DNA of 64,000 nt from Saprospiraceae bacterium (GTDB lineage: Bacteria > Bacteroidota > Bacteroidia > Chitinophagales > Saprospiraceae). Below, in pieces: positions 54,119-63,362 of this stretch. Within the stretch, counting starts at the first letter, position 1. Each line of letters begins with the position of its first letter. Both the position numbers and the translations under genes were made by a program. The notes beneath the pieces are model-generated. The model did no database searches, was not told where the DNA came from, and worked only from the letters and a program-made list of their open reading frames with translations. The DNA lies in the NCBI GenBank assembly GCA_041392805.1, contig JAWKLJ010000001.1, positions 372,001 to 436,000 of the forward strand, in the 5' to 3' direction.

Positions 54119-54401
54119 CATTACAGGTGATCCTTTGCGGACAAAGATCGGCAAAAAGATCATCGCACAAGGTTTGGATCGGATCAATAAATCCGTATAT
54201 TTAGGAAGCATATCCGAAAGTTCATTGAAATCGTTGGAACAAGACCTAAAACAGCTCATCCAAACCAAAGGTGATCCACCAGATAGCCTTATCATATTGC
54301 CATTGACCGCCCATGAGGTACAACAAATGCTGGTCATAGGCCTCAATGAGCTGGATAAGGATGACCTAAGCGGTGAAAGAAGCACGCTTATTTTTAATTA
54401 A
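54096..54401 (+). CDS. cas2: Cas2
   Basis: 101 residues. Starts MPYLICYDITGDPLRTKIGK with the conserved Asp (D8) of the ferredoxin-like Cas2 fold. Contains SVYLGSISESSLKSLEQDL and SLIILPLTAHE. Length is normal. Overlaps the YhcG-like gene by 23 bp and is followed directly by the array 2 leader. Structural partner of Cas1 in spacer integration. Confidence 0.92.
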   Translation: MPYLICYDITGDPLRTKIGKKIIAQGLDRINKSVYLGSISESSLKSLEQDLKQLIQTKGDPPDSLIILPLTAHEVQQMLVIGLNELDKDDLSGERSTLIFN

Positions 54402-54403
54402 AA

Positions 54404-54754
54404 CGTTAAAAACATGTTAAAATTTTGCACCCATTTTTTAAAACTGTTCCTAAAAAATTGATTATCAATACTGTTACACTTTAAAAATAATTACCTTACA
54501 AAAACAGAGTCAAATTTATTTTTTTACATGTGTATTTTAAACGACAAATACACAATAAAAAACTGATAATCAACTATTTAATTTTGTGAACACCTTGTTT
54601 TATATCAAATAATTCCGAATTCGTGACAGGCAAAAAAACCAAAAAAACACATCTAAAAACCTTTAATACGGTAATTTTGACACTACTGTGACATATGTTA
54701 AAATTTTTATCCTTTGATTTACAAGTAGTTAGATTCGTTTTTGAAAGGTGCAGG
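54404..54754 (+). promoter_or_regulatory. CRISPR leader of array 2
   Basis: Homologous to the array 1 leader across its length; 54618-54690 is identical to 42638-42710. Keeps the inverted motif pair TTGATTATCA and TGATAATCAA. Both leaders end CAGG directly before the first repeat. This likeness despite different repeats implies that one Cas1-Cas2 complex can add spacers to both arrays. Confidence 0.85.
54677..54704 (+). promoter_or_regulatory. Predicted array 2 promoter
   Basis: TTGACA (54677-54682), 16 bp, TAAAAT (54699-54704), same spacing and distance to the first repeat as in array 1. Confidence 0.5.
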
Positions 54755-57700
54755 GTAGGAGTCGATGTCCAATATGATGGGGACTACGACATCTATTCGC
54801 CGGGCATGGGCTTCGGATTGCTAGTAGGAGTCGATGTCCAATATGATGGGGACTACGACCGGTAGTAACACATTCTTCTTCATAACTTAATGTTGTAGGA
54901 GTCGATGTCCAATATGATGGGGACTACGACGTAGGCATACACCAGAAAATCATCGTAACTTTTCCAGTAGGAGTCGATGTCCAATATGATGGGGACTACG
55001 ACAATTTACATTTCATGTTTGAAAGGTTTAAATGTGGTAGGAGTCGATGTCCAATATGATGGGGACTACGACTCTCATAGCAATTTGTTTATGGTTAAAA
55101 AAAACGGTAGGAGTCGATGTCCAATATGATGGGGACTACGACATCATAAATCGAGGTAAAGTAAAGGGGAGTTCCTGGTAGGAGTCGATGTCCAATATGA
55201 TGGGGACTACGACGAAAAAACAATTTTCTGTAGTTCATCGCGATAAAAGTAGGAGTCGATGTCCAATATGATGGGGACTACGACGGAAAACTCGGACTTA
55301 CGGTGTGCAGTAACGCGTGTAGGAGTCGATGTCCAATATGATGGGGACTACGACGACCTACTTCTCCTCAGGGAGGAAATTTGGATTAGTAGGAGTCGAT
55401 GTCCAATATGATGGGGACTACGACCCTTCAGCAGAGCCCTTTTGCAAGTTGCGTGTTAGTAGGAGTCGATGTCCAATATGATGGGGACTACGACTGGTAG
55501 TTAGCTTGTGCTACTCTACACGCCACTTGGTAGGAGTCGATGTCCAATATGATGGGGACTACGACAGACAGTGGGGAAACGAGGGGGCTTTAAAAGCAGT
55601 AGGAGTCGATGTCCAATATGATGGGGACTACGACAATTCTTAGCCGAAGAATTGCCAGGAACAAGGCAAGTAGGAGTCGATGTCCAATATGATGGGGACT
55701 ACGACGTTTTGAAGTCATTCGCCGCTACGCCTGAAGGCTGTAGGAGTCGATGTCCAATATGATGGGGACTACGACGCCAGACAAAAACATAAGAGCCAAT
55801 GCAACCAAAGTAGGAGTCGATGTCCAATATGATGGGGACTACGACGATGTACAGCTTTCATAATCTAATATTGTTTTTAGTAGGAGTCGATGTCCAATAT
55901 GATGGGGACTACGACTTTATGGTTTGTGTTTTTGGAGGCGGGCGCCTCCGGTAGGAGTCGATGTCCAATATGATGGGGACTACGACTCAACATATGTAAT
56001 TTTTTTTAGGTTATTTTATGTAGGAGTCGATGTCCAATATGATGGGGACTACGACCTGTCTTAGTTTCCCTTTTTACTTCAGCTACTGTGTGTAGGAGTC
56101 GATGTCCAATATGATGGGGACTACGACGTTGGTGAAGGCATTCTGGGGAAAGGAGGTGGCAGTAGGAGTCGATGTCCAATATGATGGGGACTACGACAAT
56201 CATCTTGTTAAATTTAAAGGTTTACAATATGAGTAGGAGTCGATGTCCAATATGATGGGGACTACGACCGTAGATGGTAACAGTTGGGCGCTCACGTCCG
56301 CTTAGTAGGAGTCGATGTCCAATATGATGGGGACTACGACGGAATGCTGTTTGGATCCATAAATGGCTTGATTGTAGGAGTCGATGTCCAATATGATGGG
56401 GACTACGACCGCTGGCGTTTCCGTTCACTTTCACCGTGTTGTGTAGGAGTCGATGTCCAATATGATGGGGACTACGACATAACTAAAAAATTTTTGATGA
56501 TGAAAAATATAAGTAGGAGTCGATGTCCAATATGATGGGGACTACGACGTAACCGAAAAATTTTTCATTTGATTGTGTTTGTAGGAGTCGATGTCCAATA
56601 TGATGGGGACTACGACGGCTTACTTTCTGTTTTTGGCTTGGCCACGATTGTAGGAGTCGATGTCCAATATGATGGGGACTACGACGATCACTCATGATGT
56701 TGATATTTTAGTTTATGAGTAGGAGTCGATGTCCAATATGATGGGGACTACGACGTTAGTCTCTCTGCTTGGGGATAATGTTACCTTCGTAGGAGTCGAT
56801 GTCCAATATGATGGGGACTACGACTAGTCATACTTCATGTCCTCCACCTGTTCCCGCACGTAGGAGTCGATGTCCAATATGATGGGGACTACGACCCATA
56901 TAAAGGTTCCTACGAACAATAAGGCCAGGTAGGAGTCGATGTCCAATATGATGGGGACTACGACCTTCTTGTTCGGAGTTTTTTTGTCCTCCTTTTGGAG
57001 TAGGAGTCGATGTCCAATATGATGGGGACTACGACATTTTATGCCATCTAAATGAGAGAAAGAATACGATGTAGGAGTCGATGTCCAATATGATGGGGAC
57101 TACGACACAAGGTCGATGCTGCTTCTACAAAGAAAGTTTCCAGTAGGAGTCGATGTCCAATATGATGGGGACTACGACAAAGCGAGCTTCAGCTGTGTTT
57201 AGCATTCCAATGAGTAGGAGTCGATGTCCAATATGATGGGGACTACGACGACCTGAGGGTTAGCAGCCATATTCCCGGACCGAGTAGGAGTCGATGTCCA
57301 ATATGATGGGGACTACGACTCACCGGTTGCGGTTTGTTTTTTTTGGTGGGTCGGTAGGAGTCGATGTCCAATATGATGGGGACTACGACGAATTACGAAA
57401 AAAGAAAAAAGGAACTTTTTCATTGTAGGAGTCGATGTCCAATATGATGGGGACTACGACAAAGACTTCGGCGGCTGATTCTGGAATATATTGTAGGAGT
57501 CGATGTCCAATATGATGGGGACTACGACATGCCAAGAAATATTTGCAGCATACGCAGTTTTTTGTAGGAGTCGATGTCCAATATGATGGGGACTACGACG
57601 GCATGGTTGCGGTTGGCAGGAGATACTACGGAGTAGGAGTCGATGTCCAATATGATGGGGACTACGACAATGAACGTGTCATCAGAGCTATCCCAGACGT

Positions 57701-58152
57701 CCAGTAGGAGTCGATGTCCAATATGATGGGGACTACGACGAATTTTATGTTTGCTGTAGAACGCCTTGCGTGGTAGGAGTCGATGTCCAATATGATGGGG
57801 ACTACGACCGTTTTCGTTGCAGAGCAGGCAAAACTTTCTCCAAAGTAGGAGTCGATGTCCAATATGATGGGGACTACGACCATGGAATTTTTGATTTTAA
57901 ATCTTACCATTTTGTGTAGGAGTCGATGTCCAATATGATGGGGACTACGACAGTTCTGATCTAATTTAGGCAACCAGAATGTTTCGTAGGAGTCGATGTC
58001 CAATATGATGGGGACTACGACACAAAAATAAGTTTTTCATTTTTTCAAATTTTGGTAGGAGTCGATGTCCAATATGATGGGGACTACGACCCAGTGGTGA
58101 GCCTTTTCTTCAACTCCTCGTGGGGTAGGAGTCGATGTCCAATATGATGGGG
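54755..58152 (+). CRISPR. CRISPR array 2, repeat type R2, 48 full repeats plus one interrupted by IS110
   Basis: The 36-bp repeat R2 begins GTAGGAGTCGATGTCC and shares its last 15 bases, GATGGGGACTACGAC, with R1. Complete copies start at 54755 and run to 58055 (48 counted). The 49th starts at 58125 and is cut after nucleotide 28 by the IS at 58153. Spacers are 32-36 bp and all different by eye. The array resumes at 62037, after two IS copies and an R1 segment. Confidence 0.97.
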
Positions 58153-58192
58153 ATGAACTGTGTTAAAAATCAAGTCCAAAATGGATAAAAAG

Positions 58193-58474
58193 TCAATTTT
58201 CTTCGAATTTTAGATGATAGTCTCTATCAAAAGGAATATCGGATTTGACGACGGCAAAGAGCTGTCGAACGAGTTTATTGCACACGGCGACCATCGCTAC
58301 TTTATGTCCTTTTCCTCTACTTCTCAATCGTTCATACAACTGCTTACAAGGTTGATTAAAGCGTTTGGCGGATCGAGCGCCCATGTAGAGCATTGCTCTG
58401 ATAGGAGGGTTTAGCGAAGAATAACTTCCCCATTTGATGCTGATCTTTTGCCGCTGCACTTCGTTGATCATCAC
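58193..58474 (-). pseudogene. IS110 transposase, C-terminal fragment (copy A)
   Basis: 93 residues. From NPPIRAMLYMGARSAKRFNQ on it matches the C-terminus of the IS110 Transposase_20 domain (LYERLRSRGKGHKVAMVAVC, KLVRQLFAVV). The first about 20 residues come from the palindromic insert. In the ancestral gene PIRAMLYMGARSA should directly follow the GDP that ends the N-terminal part. Whether it is translated separately is unknown. Confidence 0.75.
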
Positions 58475-58564
58475 TTGCGTAGCTAGGCTATGCGCGTTCT
58501 TCTCGCCTCGTTCAGCAACAAAATCTCTAGCCTGAAATGAGGAACCTATTCTTCGCTAAACCCT
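58406..58564. repeat. Palindromic ~159-bp insert in the IS110 transposase gene (copy A)
   Basis: Ends AGGGTTTAGCGAAGAATA (58406-58423) and its exact inverse (58547-58564). The interior (GATCATCACTTGCG, TAGCTAGGCTATGCG, TTCTCGCCTCGTTCAG) resembles the module inside the inverted repeat at 26371-26534. Carried unchanged by IS copy B at 60840-60998. Confidence 0.75.
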
Positions 58565-59360
58565 AGGGGTCTCCCGTTTTAGCAATACTGCCTCTGCCTT
58601 TGATAGAAGTCCCTGATTCAAATTGGGTTGGACAAACGCCGATAAATTTGGCCAATTGCTTGCTGTTGTCAAAATCCTGGAGCGCATTAGTGGTCATCAA
58701 AATGGCTTGGGCAATCGCTGGGCCGATGCCCACCACAGAGCGGGCAAGCTCAAAAGCGTGGTTAAAAGCCTCCTCCGAGACCTGGCAAATGAGTTGCTGG
58801 GTTTGGATGATTTGTGCTTCACAACGCTCAAGATTTTCCGTCGTCATGTTGACCACATACTCGTTAGGACAAGGGTGAAAAGAGAGGGCATGCAACTGAT
58901 TTCCCAAACTCCTTCTTTGCTTCTTAAGTTGCTGCACAAGATTCTGTAACTGCTTGACTTGCAGTATTTTTTCATCTGGCACCACAAAACATTTAGGCCG
59001 ATTTACTTCCCCATAGAGTGCTAATCCACAAGCATCTTTTTCATCCGTTTTAGTGGTAGAAAGCAAGACCCCTTGGATGAATCCTTTGCTCTGTTTAGGA
59101 TTGAGTACGGACACTTTAATGTTGCTTTGACAAAGTGCAAAAACCAATTTCATAGAATAAGTACCGGTCGCTTCCAGGATCACCTGAGTCGTAGCTGGCT
59201 CAACCAAAGAAGCGATAAAAAGCGCTATCCCTTCTGCATCATTTTTGAATTTAATGACCTTCCAACTTAAGTCGGCAAGCCGATAAGCGACGACTAAAAA
59301 ATCTTTGCTAACATCAATACCGATAAACAAACTTGGAATCTGATTCATAAAATGGTACAT
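58563..59360 (-). CDS. IS110-family transposase, N-terminal and catalytic part (copy A)
   Basis: 265 residues. RuvC-like DEDD domain: FIGIDVSKDFLVVAY (Asp in GIDVSK), VILEATGTYSMKL (Glu), KTDEKDACGLALYG (Asp-Asp). Transposase_20 part: VVGIGPAIAQAILMTTNAL and FIGVCPTQFESGTSIKGRGS, including the candidate catalytic Ser. Ends at KTGDP followed by TAG, created by the palindromic insert. The frame then lacks the last about 80 residues found in 58193-58474. Protein identical to copy B. Confidence 0.88.
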   Translation of the reverse strand: MYHFMNQIPSLFIGIDVSKDFLVVAYRLADLSWKVIKFKNDAEGIALFIASLVEPATTQVILEATGTYSMKLVFALCQSNIKVSVLNPKQSKGFIQGVLLSTTKTDEKDACGLALYGEVNRPKCFVVPDEKILQVKQLQNLVQQLKKQRRSLGNQLHALSFHPCPNEYVVNMTTENLERCEAQIIQTQQLICQVSEEAFNHAFELARSVVGIGPAIAQAILMTTNALQDFDNSKQLAKFIGVCPTQFESGTSIKGRGSIAKTGDP

Positions 59361-59602
59361 TTGAAATAACGTAAATTAAGTGGTAATTGAGCATGTTCAT
59401 TGATAGTACGACGATCATCGTAAGCGGGCTCTAGGGCCTGGAGAACTGTCCTGTATCTCATCAATGAAAAGCGGTAGGCAGGCGACGCAACATCCTACTC
59501 GGTATCGAGGTACCAACTACGACTCAGTCTGACCCACCCACTGCTCAATTACTTTTTTCATTTTCAAGTTTATTGCTTTTTGGGGCGTTTTGCAAACTTA
59601 CG
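59361..59602 (-). ncRNA. Candidate bridge RNA region of IS110 copy A
   Basis: Non-coding 242 bp upstream of the transposase, where IS110 elements encode the bridge RNA. On the plus strand TCGTAAG (59418-59424), the inverse of the IS right terminus CTTACGA, and GAACTGT (59443-59449), identical to the left terminus at 58155-58161, flank a GGGC/GCC hairpin, like a donor-binding loop. Next, ACTACGAC (59516-59523) equals nucleotides 29-36 of the CRISPR repeat and follows a GGTA/TACC hairpin. The other arm (CATCCTACTC, 59491-59500) matches the left target half only partly. This is the pattern of a target-binding loop. Inference from sequence; transcript not shown. Confidence 0.55.
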
Positions 59603-60587
59603 ACTACGACGTCGCAGTACTCATAAACTGAGTTTTTAGTGAGCGTAGCAGTGATGGTCCAAATAGATGGGGACTACGACAAATTGGTTTTAATATTAGC
59701 GAATAAAAAATTTCAGTAGCAGTGATGGTCCAAATAGATGGGGACTACGACAGGAGGTTTTTGCCAACCTGAACCGCTTGCGCGAGTAGCAGTGATGGTC
59801 CAAATAGATGGGGACTACGACTTGTTCTCGAAGTTCCTTGTGGGAACGCCGTTTTGTAGCAGTGATGGTCCAAATAGATGGGGACTACGACGTGAGATGA
59901 AAATCAGGATCGCGAGTACGAAAGCAGTAGCAGTGATGGTCCAAATAGATGGGGACTACGACGGTTTGATAAAAATTTTCGATTTTTTCGTTGATTGTAG
60001 CAGTGATGGTCCAAATAGATGGGGACTACGACACTGTGTCACTGCCCGTCACCCATTGATATTCACCGTAGCAGTGATGGTCCAAATAGATGGGGACTAC
60101 GACAACAAGAAAAAACGAAATGTTCTTCTCATGATAGTAGCAGTGATGGTCCAAATAGATGGGGACTACGACCTGTGTAACTAAAATTCGTCGTGCTCAT
60201 CACAGTGTAGCAGTGATGGTCCAAATAGATGGGGACTACGACTTGAATTGTACTTTTAACATGTCAGTTGTTTTTGTGTAGCAGTGATGGTCCAAATAGA
60301 TGGGGACTACGACTTGAATGTGTTTTTTCCCGATCTATTATCGAGAATGTAGCAGTGATGGTCCAAATAGATGGGGACTACGACAAAAATCATTGTTTCT
60401 TCATATTCCCAAAGGCTGTAGCAGTGATGGTCCAAATAGATGGGGACTACGACGCGGCTATTGGTTTTGCGAGTCGCCCGCAAATCCGTAGCAGTGATGG
60501 TCCAAATAGATGGGGACTACGACGGACGGTGTTGGATCCAGATGCTCATTAATTTCCAGTAGCAGTGATGGTCCAAATAGATGGGGA
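59603..60587 (+). CRISPR. R1-type CRISPR segment between two IS110 copies, 13 full repeats
   Basis: Begins with the last 8 nt of a repeat (ACTACGAC, 59603-59610), then 13 complete R1 repeats (starts 59645 to 60488) and finally nucleotides 1-28 of an R1 repeat (60560-60587), giving 14 spacers. It has no leader of its own. The half repeats at its two ends together make one R1 repeat, as if a circle of array DNA had been opened at the IS insertion site. Spacers differ from array 1. Confidence 0.95.
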
Positions 60588-60626
60588 TGAACTGTGTTAA
60601 AAATCAAGTCCAAAATGGATAAAAAG

Positions 60627-60908
60627 TCAATTTTTTTCGAATTTTAGGTGATAGTCTTTATCAAAAGGAATATCGGATTTGACGACGGCAAAGAGCTGTC
60701 GAACGAGTTTATTACAGACGGCTACCATCGCTACTTTGTGTCCTTTTCCTCTACTTTTCAATCGTTCATACAACTCCTTACAAGGTTGGTTAAATCGCTT
60801 GGCCGATCGAGCGCCCATGTAGAGCATTGCTCTGATTGGAGGGTTTAGCGAAGAATAACTTCCCCATTTGATGCTGATCTTTTGCCGCTGCACTTCGTTG
60901 ATCATCAC
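60627..60908 (-). pseudogene. IS110 transposase, C-terminal fragment (copy B)
   Basis: 93 residues, differing from copy A at a few positions (for example CKELYERLKSRG against CKQLYERLRSRG, and KFEKN against KFEEN at the end). The differences are mostly conservative, so this part may still be under selection even though it is separated from the catalytic part. Confidence 0.75.
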
Positions 60909-60998
60909 TTGCGTAGCTAGGCTATGCGCGTTCTTCTCGCCTCGTTCAGCAACAAAATCTCTAGCCTGAAATGAGGAACCTATTCTTCGCTAAACCCT
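60840..60998. repeat. Palindromic insert in the IS110 transposase gene (copy B)
   Basis: Same ends and position as in copy A (58406-58564). Its presence in both copies shows that it was already there when the IS was duplicated. Confidence 0.75.
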
Positions 60999-61794
60999 AG
61001 GGGTCTCCCGTTTTAGCAATACTGCCTCTGCCTTTGATAGAAGTCCCTGATTCAAATTGGGTTGGACAAACGCCGATAAATTTGGCCAATTGCTTGCTGT
61101 TGTCAAAATCCTGGAGCGCATTAGTGGTCATCAAAATGGCTTGGGCAATCGCTGGGCCGATGCCCACCACAGAGCGGGCAAGCTCAAAAGCGTGGTTAAA
61201 AGCCTCCTCCGAGACCTGGCAAATGAGTTGCTGGGTTTGGATGATTTGTGCTTCACAACGCTCAAGATTTTCCGTCGTCATGTTGACCACATACTCGTTA
61301 GGACAAGGGTGAAAAGAGAGGGCATGCAACTGATTTCCCAAACTCCTTCTTTGCTTCTTAAGTTGCTGCACAAGATTCTGTAACTGCTTGACTTGCAGTA
61401 TTTTTTCATCTGGCACCACAAAACATTTAGGCCGATTTACTTCCCCATAGAGTGCTAATCCACAAGCATCTTTTTCATCCGTTTTAGTGGTAGAAAGCAA
61501 GACCCCTTGGATGAATCCTTTGCTCTGTTTAGGATTGAGTACGGACACTTTAATGTTGCTTTGACAAAGTGCAAAAACCAATTTCATAGAATAAGTACCG
61601 GTCGCTTCCAGGATCACCTGAGTCGTAGCTGGCTCAACCAAAGAAGCGATAAAAAGCGCTATCCCTTCTGCATCATTTTTGAATTTAATGACCTTCCAAC
61701 TTAAGTCGGCAAGCCGATAAGCGACGACTAAAAAATCTTTGCTAACATCAATACCGATAAACAAACTTGGAATCTGATTCATAAAATGGTACAT
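60997..61794 (-). CDS. IS110-family transposase, N-terminal and catalytic part (copy B)
   Basis: 265 residues, protein identical to copy A, with the same DEDD residues and the same early stop after KTGDP. The complete identity means recent duplication or gene conversion between the copies. Confidence 0.88.
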   Translation of the reverse strand: MYHFMNQIPSLFIGIDVSKDFLVVAYRLADLSWKVIKFKNDAEGIALFIASLVEPATTQVILEATGTYSMKLVFALCQSNIKVSVLNPKQSKGFIQGVLLSTTKTDEKDACGLALYGEVNRPKCFVVPDEKILQVKQLQNLVQQLKKQRRSLGNQLHALSFHPCPNEYVVNMTTENLERCEAQIIQTQQLICQVSEEAFNHAFELARSVVGIGPAIAQAILMTTNALQDFDNSKQLAKFIGVCPTQFESGTSIKGRGSIAKTGDP

Positions 61795-62036
61795 TTGAAA
61801 TAACGTAAATTAAGTGGTAATTGAGCATGTTCATTGATAGTACGACGATCATCGTAAGCGGGCTCTAGGGCCTGGAGAACTGTCCTGTATCTCATCAATG
61901 AAAAGCGGTAGGCAGGCGACGCAACATCCTACTCGGTATCGAGGTACCAACTACGACTCAGTCTGACCCACCCACTGCTCAATTACTTTTTTCATTTTCA
62001 AGTTTATTGCTTTTTGGGGCGTTTTGCAAACTTACG
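61795..62036 (-). ncRNA. Candidate bridge RNA region of IS110 copy B
   Basis: Same sequence as in copy A, including TCGTAAG (61852-61858), GAACTGT (61877-61883) and ACTACGAC (61950-61957). See copy A for the reasoning. Confidence 0.55.
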
Positions 62037-62389
62037 ACTACGACGTTTTCTTCAGTTGCTTGACGCCTTCGTTCTTTTTGTAGGAGTCGATGTCCAATAT
62101 GATGGGGACTACGACCCAGTTCCTGCGCCAGTACCCATCAGGCCAGCCCTGTAGGAGTCGATGTCCAATATGATGGGGACTACGACATAATTATTTTTGA
62201 GTTTTGTGATTTTGAAAAAAAGTAGGAGTCGATGTCCAATATGATGGGGACTACGACTTTTCATAAAACGAGCTTTAATGTGATGAATGAATGTAGGAGT
62301 CGATGTCCAATATGATGGGGACTACGACGTAAGGTAAAATTTGCCTCCTTCCTCGCGCACCGTAGGAGTCGATGTCCAATATGATGGGG
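62037..62389 (+). CRISPR. Distal part of array 2 (R2), 4 full repeats plus one interrupted
   Basis: Starts with ACTACGAC (62037-62044), which completes the R2 repeat broken at 58152, then full R2 repeats at 62080, 62151, 62222 and 62293, and a last copy (62362-62389) cut after nucleotide 28 by the TCCCGA element. Five spacers. These should be the oldest spacers of array 2. Confidence 0.95.
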
Positions 62390-63090
62390 TCCCGATGCAA
62401 GCATTACTAAGTATGACTAGGTTCGTCAAGTAATGCTAAATCGGGATGTCGGCAAAGCCTCCAACTACGATCCCGCTTTTTTTCGGTCTAAGTCATGGCT
62501 TAAAAAAGCGGGATTTCACTCGTACCTCGCTCAACACATTTTGATTCAATTGAGGTATGCTTTGAAGTAGCTGGAACGCAGTGACATCCCGATATTTAGC
62601 GCAGTAGATTTTTGCAGAAAATCGTAACGCAGCTTTATCGGGAAGTGATGGTCCAAATAGATGGGGTCCCGATGCAAGCATTACTAAACATGACCAGGCA
62701 GGTCAAGTAATGCTAAATCGGGATGTCGGCAAAGCCTCCAACTACGATCCCGCTTTTTTCGGTCTAAGTCATGGCTTAAAAAAGCGGGATTTCGCTCGTA
62801 CCTCGCTCAACACATTTTGATTCAAATTGGGGAGTAAGCTTGAAAGTAGGCGGAACGCAGTGACGTCCCGATAATTAGCGTAGTAGATTTTTGCAGAAAA
62901 TCGTGACGTAGCTTTATCGGGAAGTCGATGTCCAATATGACGGGGTCCCGATGCAAGCATTACTAAGTATGACTAGGCAGGTCAAGTAATGCTAAATCGG
63001 GATGTCGGCAAGGCCTCCAACTACGACCTTGCTTTAAATGGTATCTGATGAGGTAAGTAGCTGGAACGCAGTGACATCCCGATATTTAGC
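62390..63090 (+). repeat. TCCCGA-element units at the array 2 tail with R1 and R2 fragments
   Basis: Three units begin TCCCGATGCAAGCATTAC at 62390, 62667 and 62946. The first two carry a longer middle with a hairpin (CCCGCTTTTTT...AAAAAAGCGGG) in place of the CTTGCTTTAAATGG stretch seen behind array 1. Unit 1 is followed by nucleotides 6-28 of R1 (62644-62666), unit 2 by nucleotides 6-28 of R2 with one mismatch (62923-62945), and unit 3 is truncated as at 46187. Confidence 0.85.
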
Positions 63091-63169
63091 GGAGTGCCCA
63101 AGGATTAAATGGTTTCCGGGGAATGTCAATAGCCGAAGAACCATTTAAGAAGAAGTGCATACGTAAGAA

Positions 63170-63200
63170 AATGGAAGGCACTTTTAAAGTGCCTTCCATT
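63170..63200 (+). terminator. Strong hairpin behind array 2
   Basis: AATGGAAGGCACTTT / AAAGTGCCTTCCATT, perfect and the same as at 46263-46294. No U-run follows. Confidence 0.55.
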
Positions 63201-63362
63201 TGGCCATTTGGAAAATCCGCGCCATCAATATTCCGAAGGTAGGGTGAACTATGTTAAAAAGAGAAGGATGTTGTTGGTCAAATGTAGATAACCATCGAAA
63301 AGAGACAGCAAGGGCTGGGCTTTTGCTTTGATTGGCCTGGCGAGATATCAGCCGTTTATCCC

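Larger units (their letters stand above)
58153..59602 (-). mobile_element. IS110-family element, copy A, inserted in a CRISPR repeat
   Basis: About 1450 bp, nearly identical to copy B. Left junction GATGGGG|ATGAACTGTG, right junction AAACTTACG|ACTACGAC: the flanks are nucleotides 1-28 of an R2 repeat on the left and 29-36 of a repeat on the right. There are no terminal inverted repeats, as usual in IS110. A shared GA (58152-58153 and 59602-59603) could be the dinucleotide core. It carries a DEDD transposase split in two by a palindromic insert and a 242-bp non-coding end with bridge-RNA-like features. After copy A the array continues with R1, not R2, repeats. Confidence 0.9.
60588..62036 (-). 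mobile_element. IS110-family element, copy B, inserted in a CRISPR repeat
   Basis: 1449 bp, one base shorter than copy A in an A-run and with a handful of substitutions in the C-terminal fragment and left end. Left flank is R1 nucleotides 1-28, right flank is nucleotides 29-36 (62037-62044) followed by R2 repeats. Same insertion point as copy A. Confidence 0.9.

Noticed and set aside
58406..58564. Translational bypass of the palindromic insert in the IS110 transposase mRNA
   Set aside because: The insert would fold into a stem bringing both coding parts together, but no matched take-off and landing codons were found, so there is no evidence beyond the hairpin.
58193..59360. Programmed frameshift producing full IS110 transposase
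   Set aside because: The two parts are separated by an 88-bp gap inside a palindromic insert with stops; a simple -1 or +1 shift cannot join them.
62493..62960. Two short frames starting MLASGP in the array 2 tail
   Set aside because: They arise from the TCCCGA repeat units and contain reversed repeat sequence.
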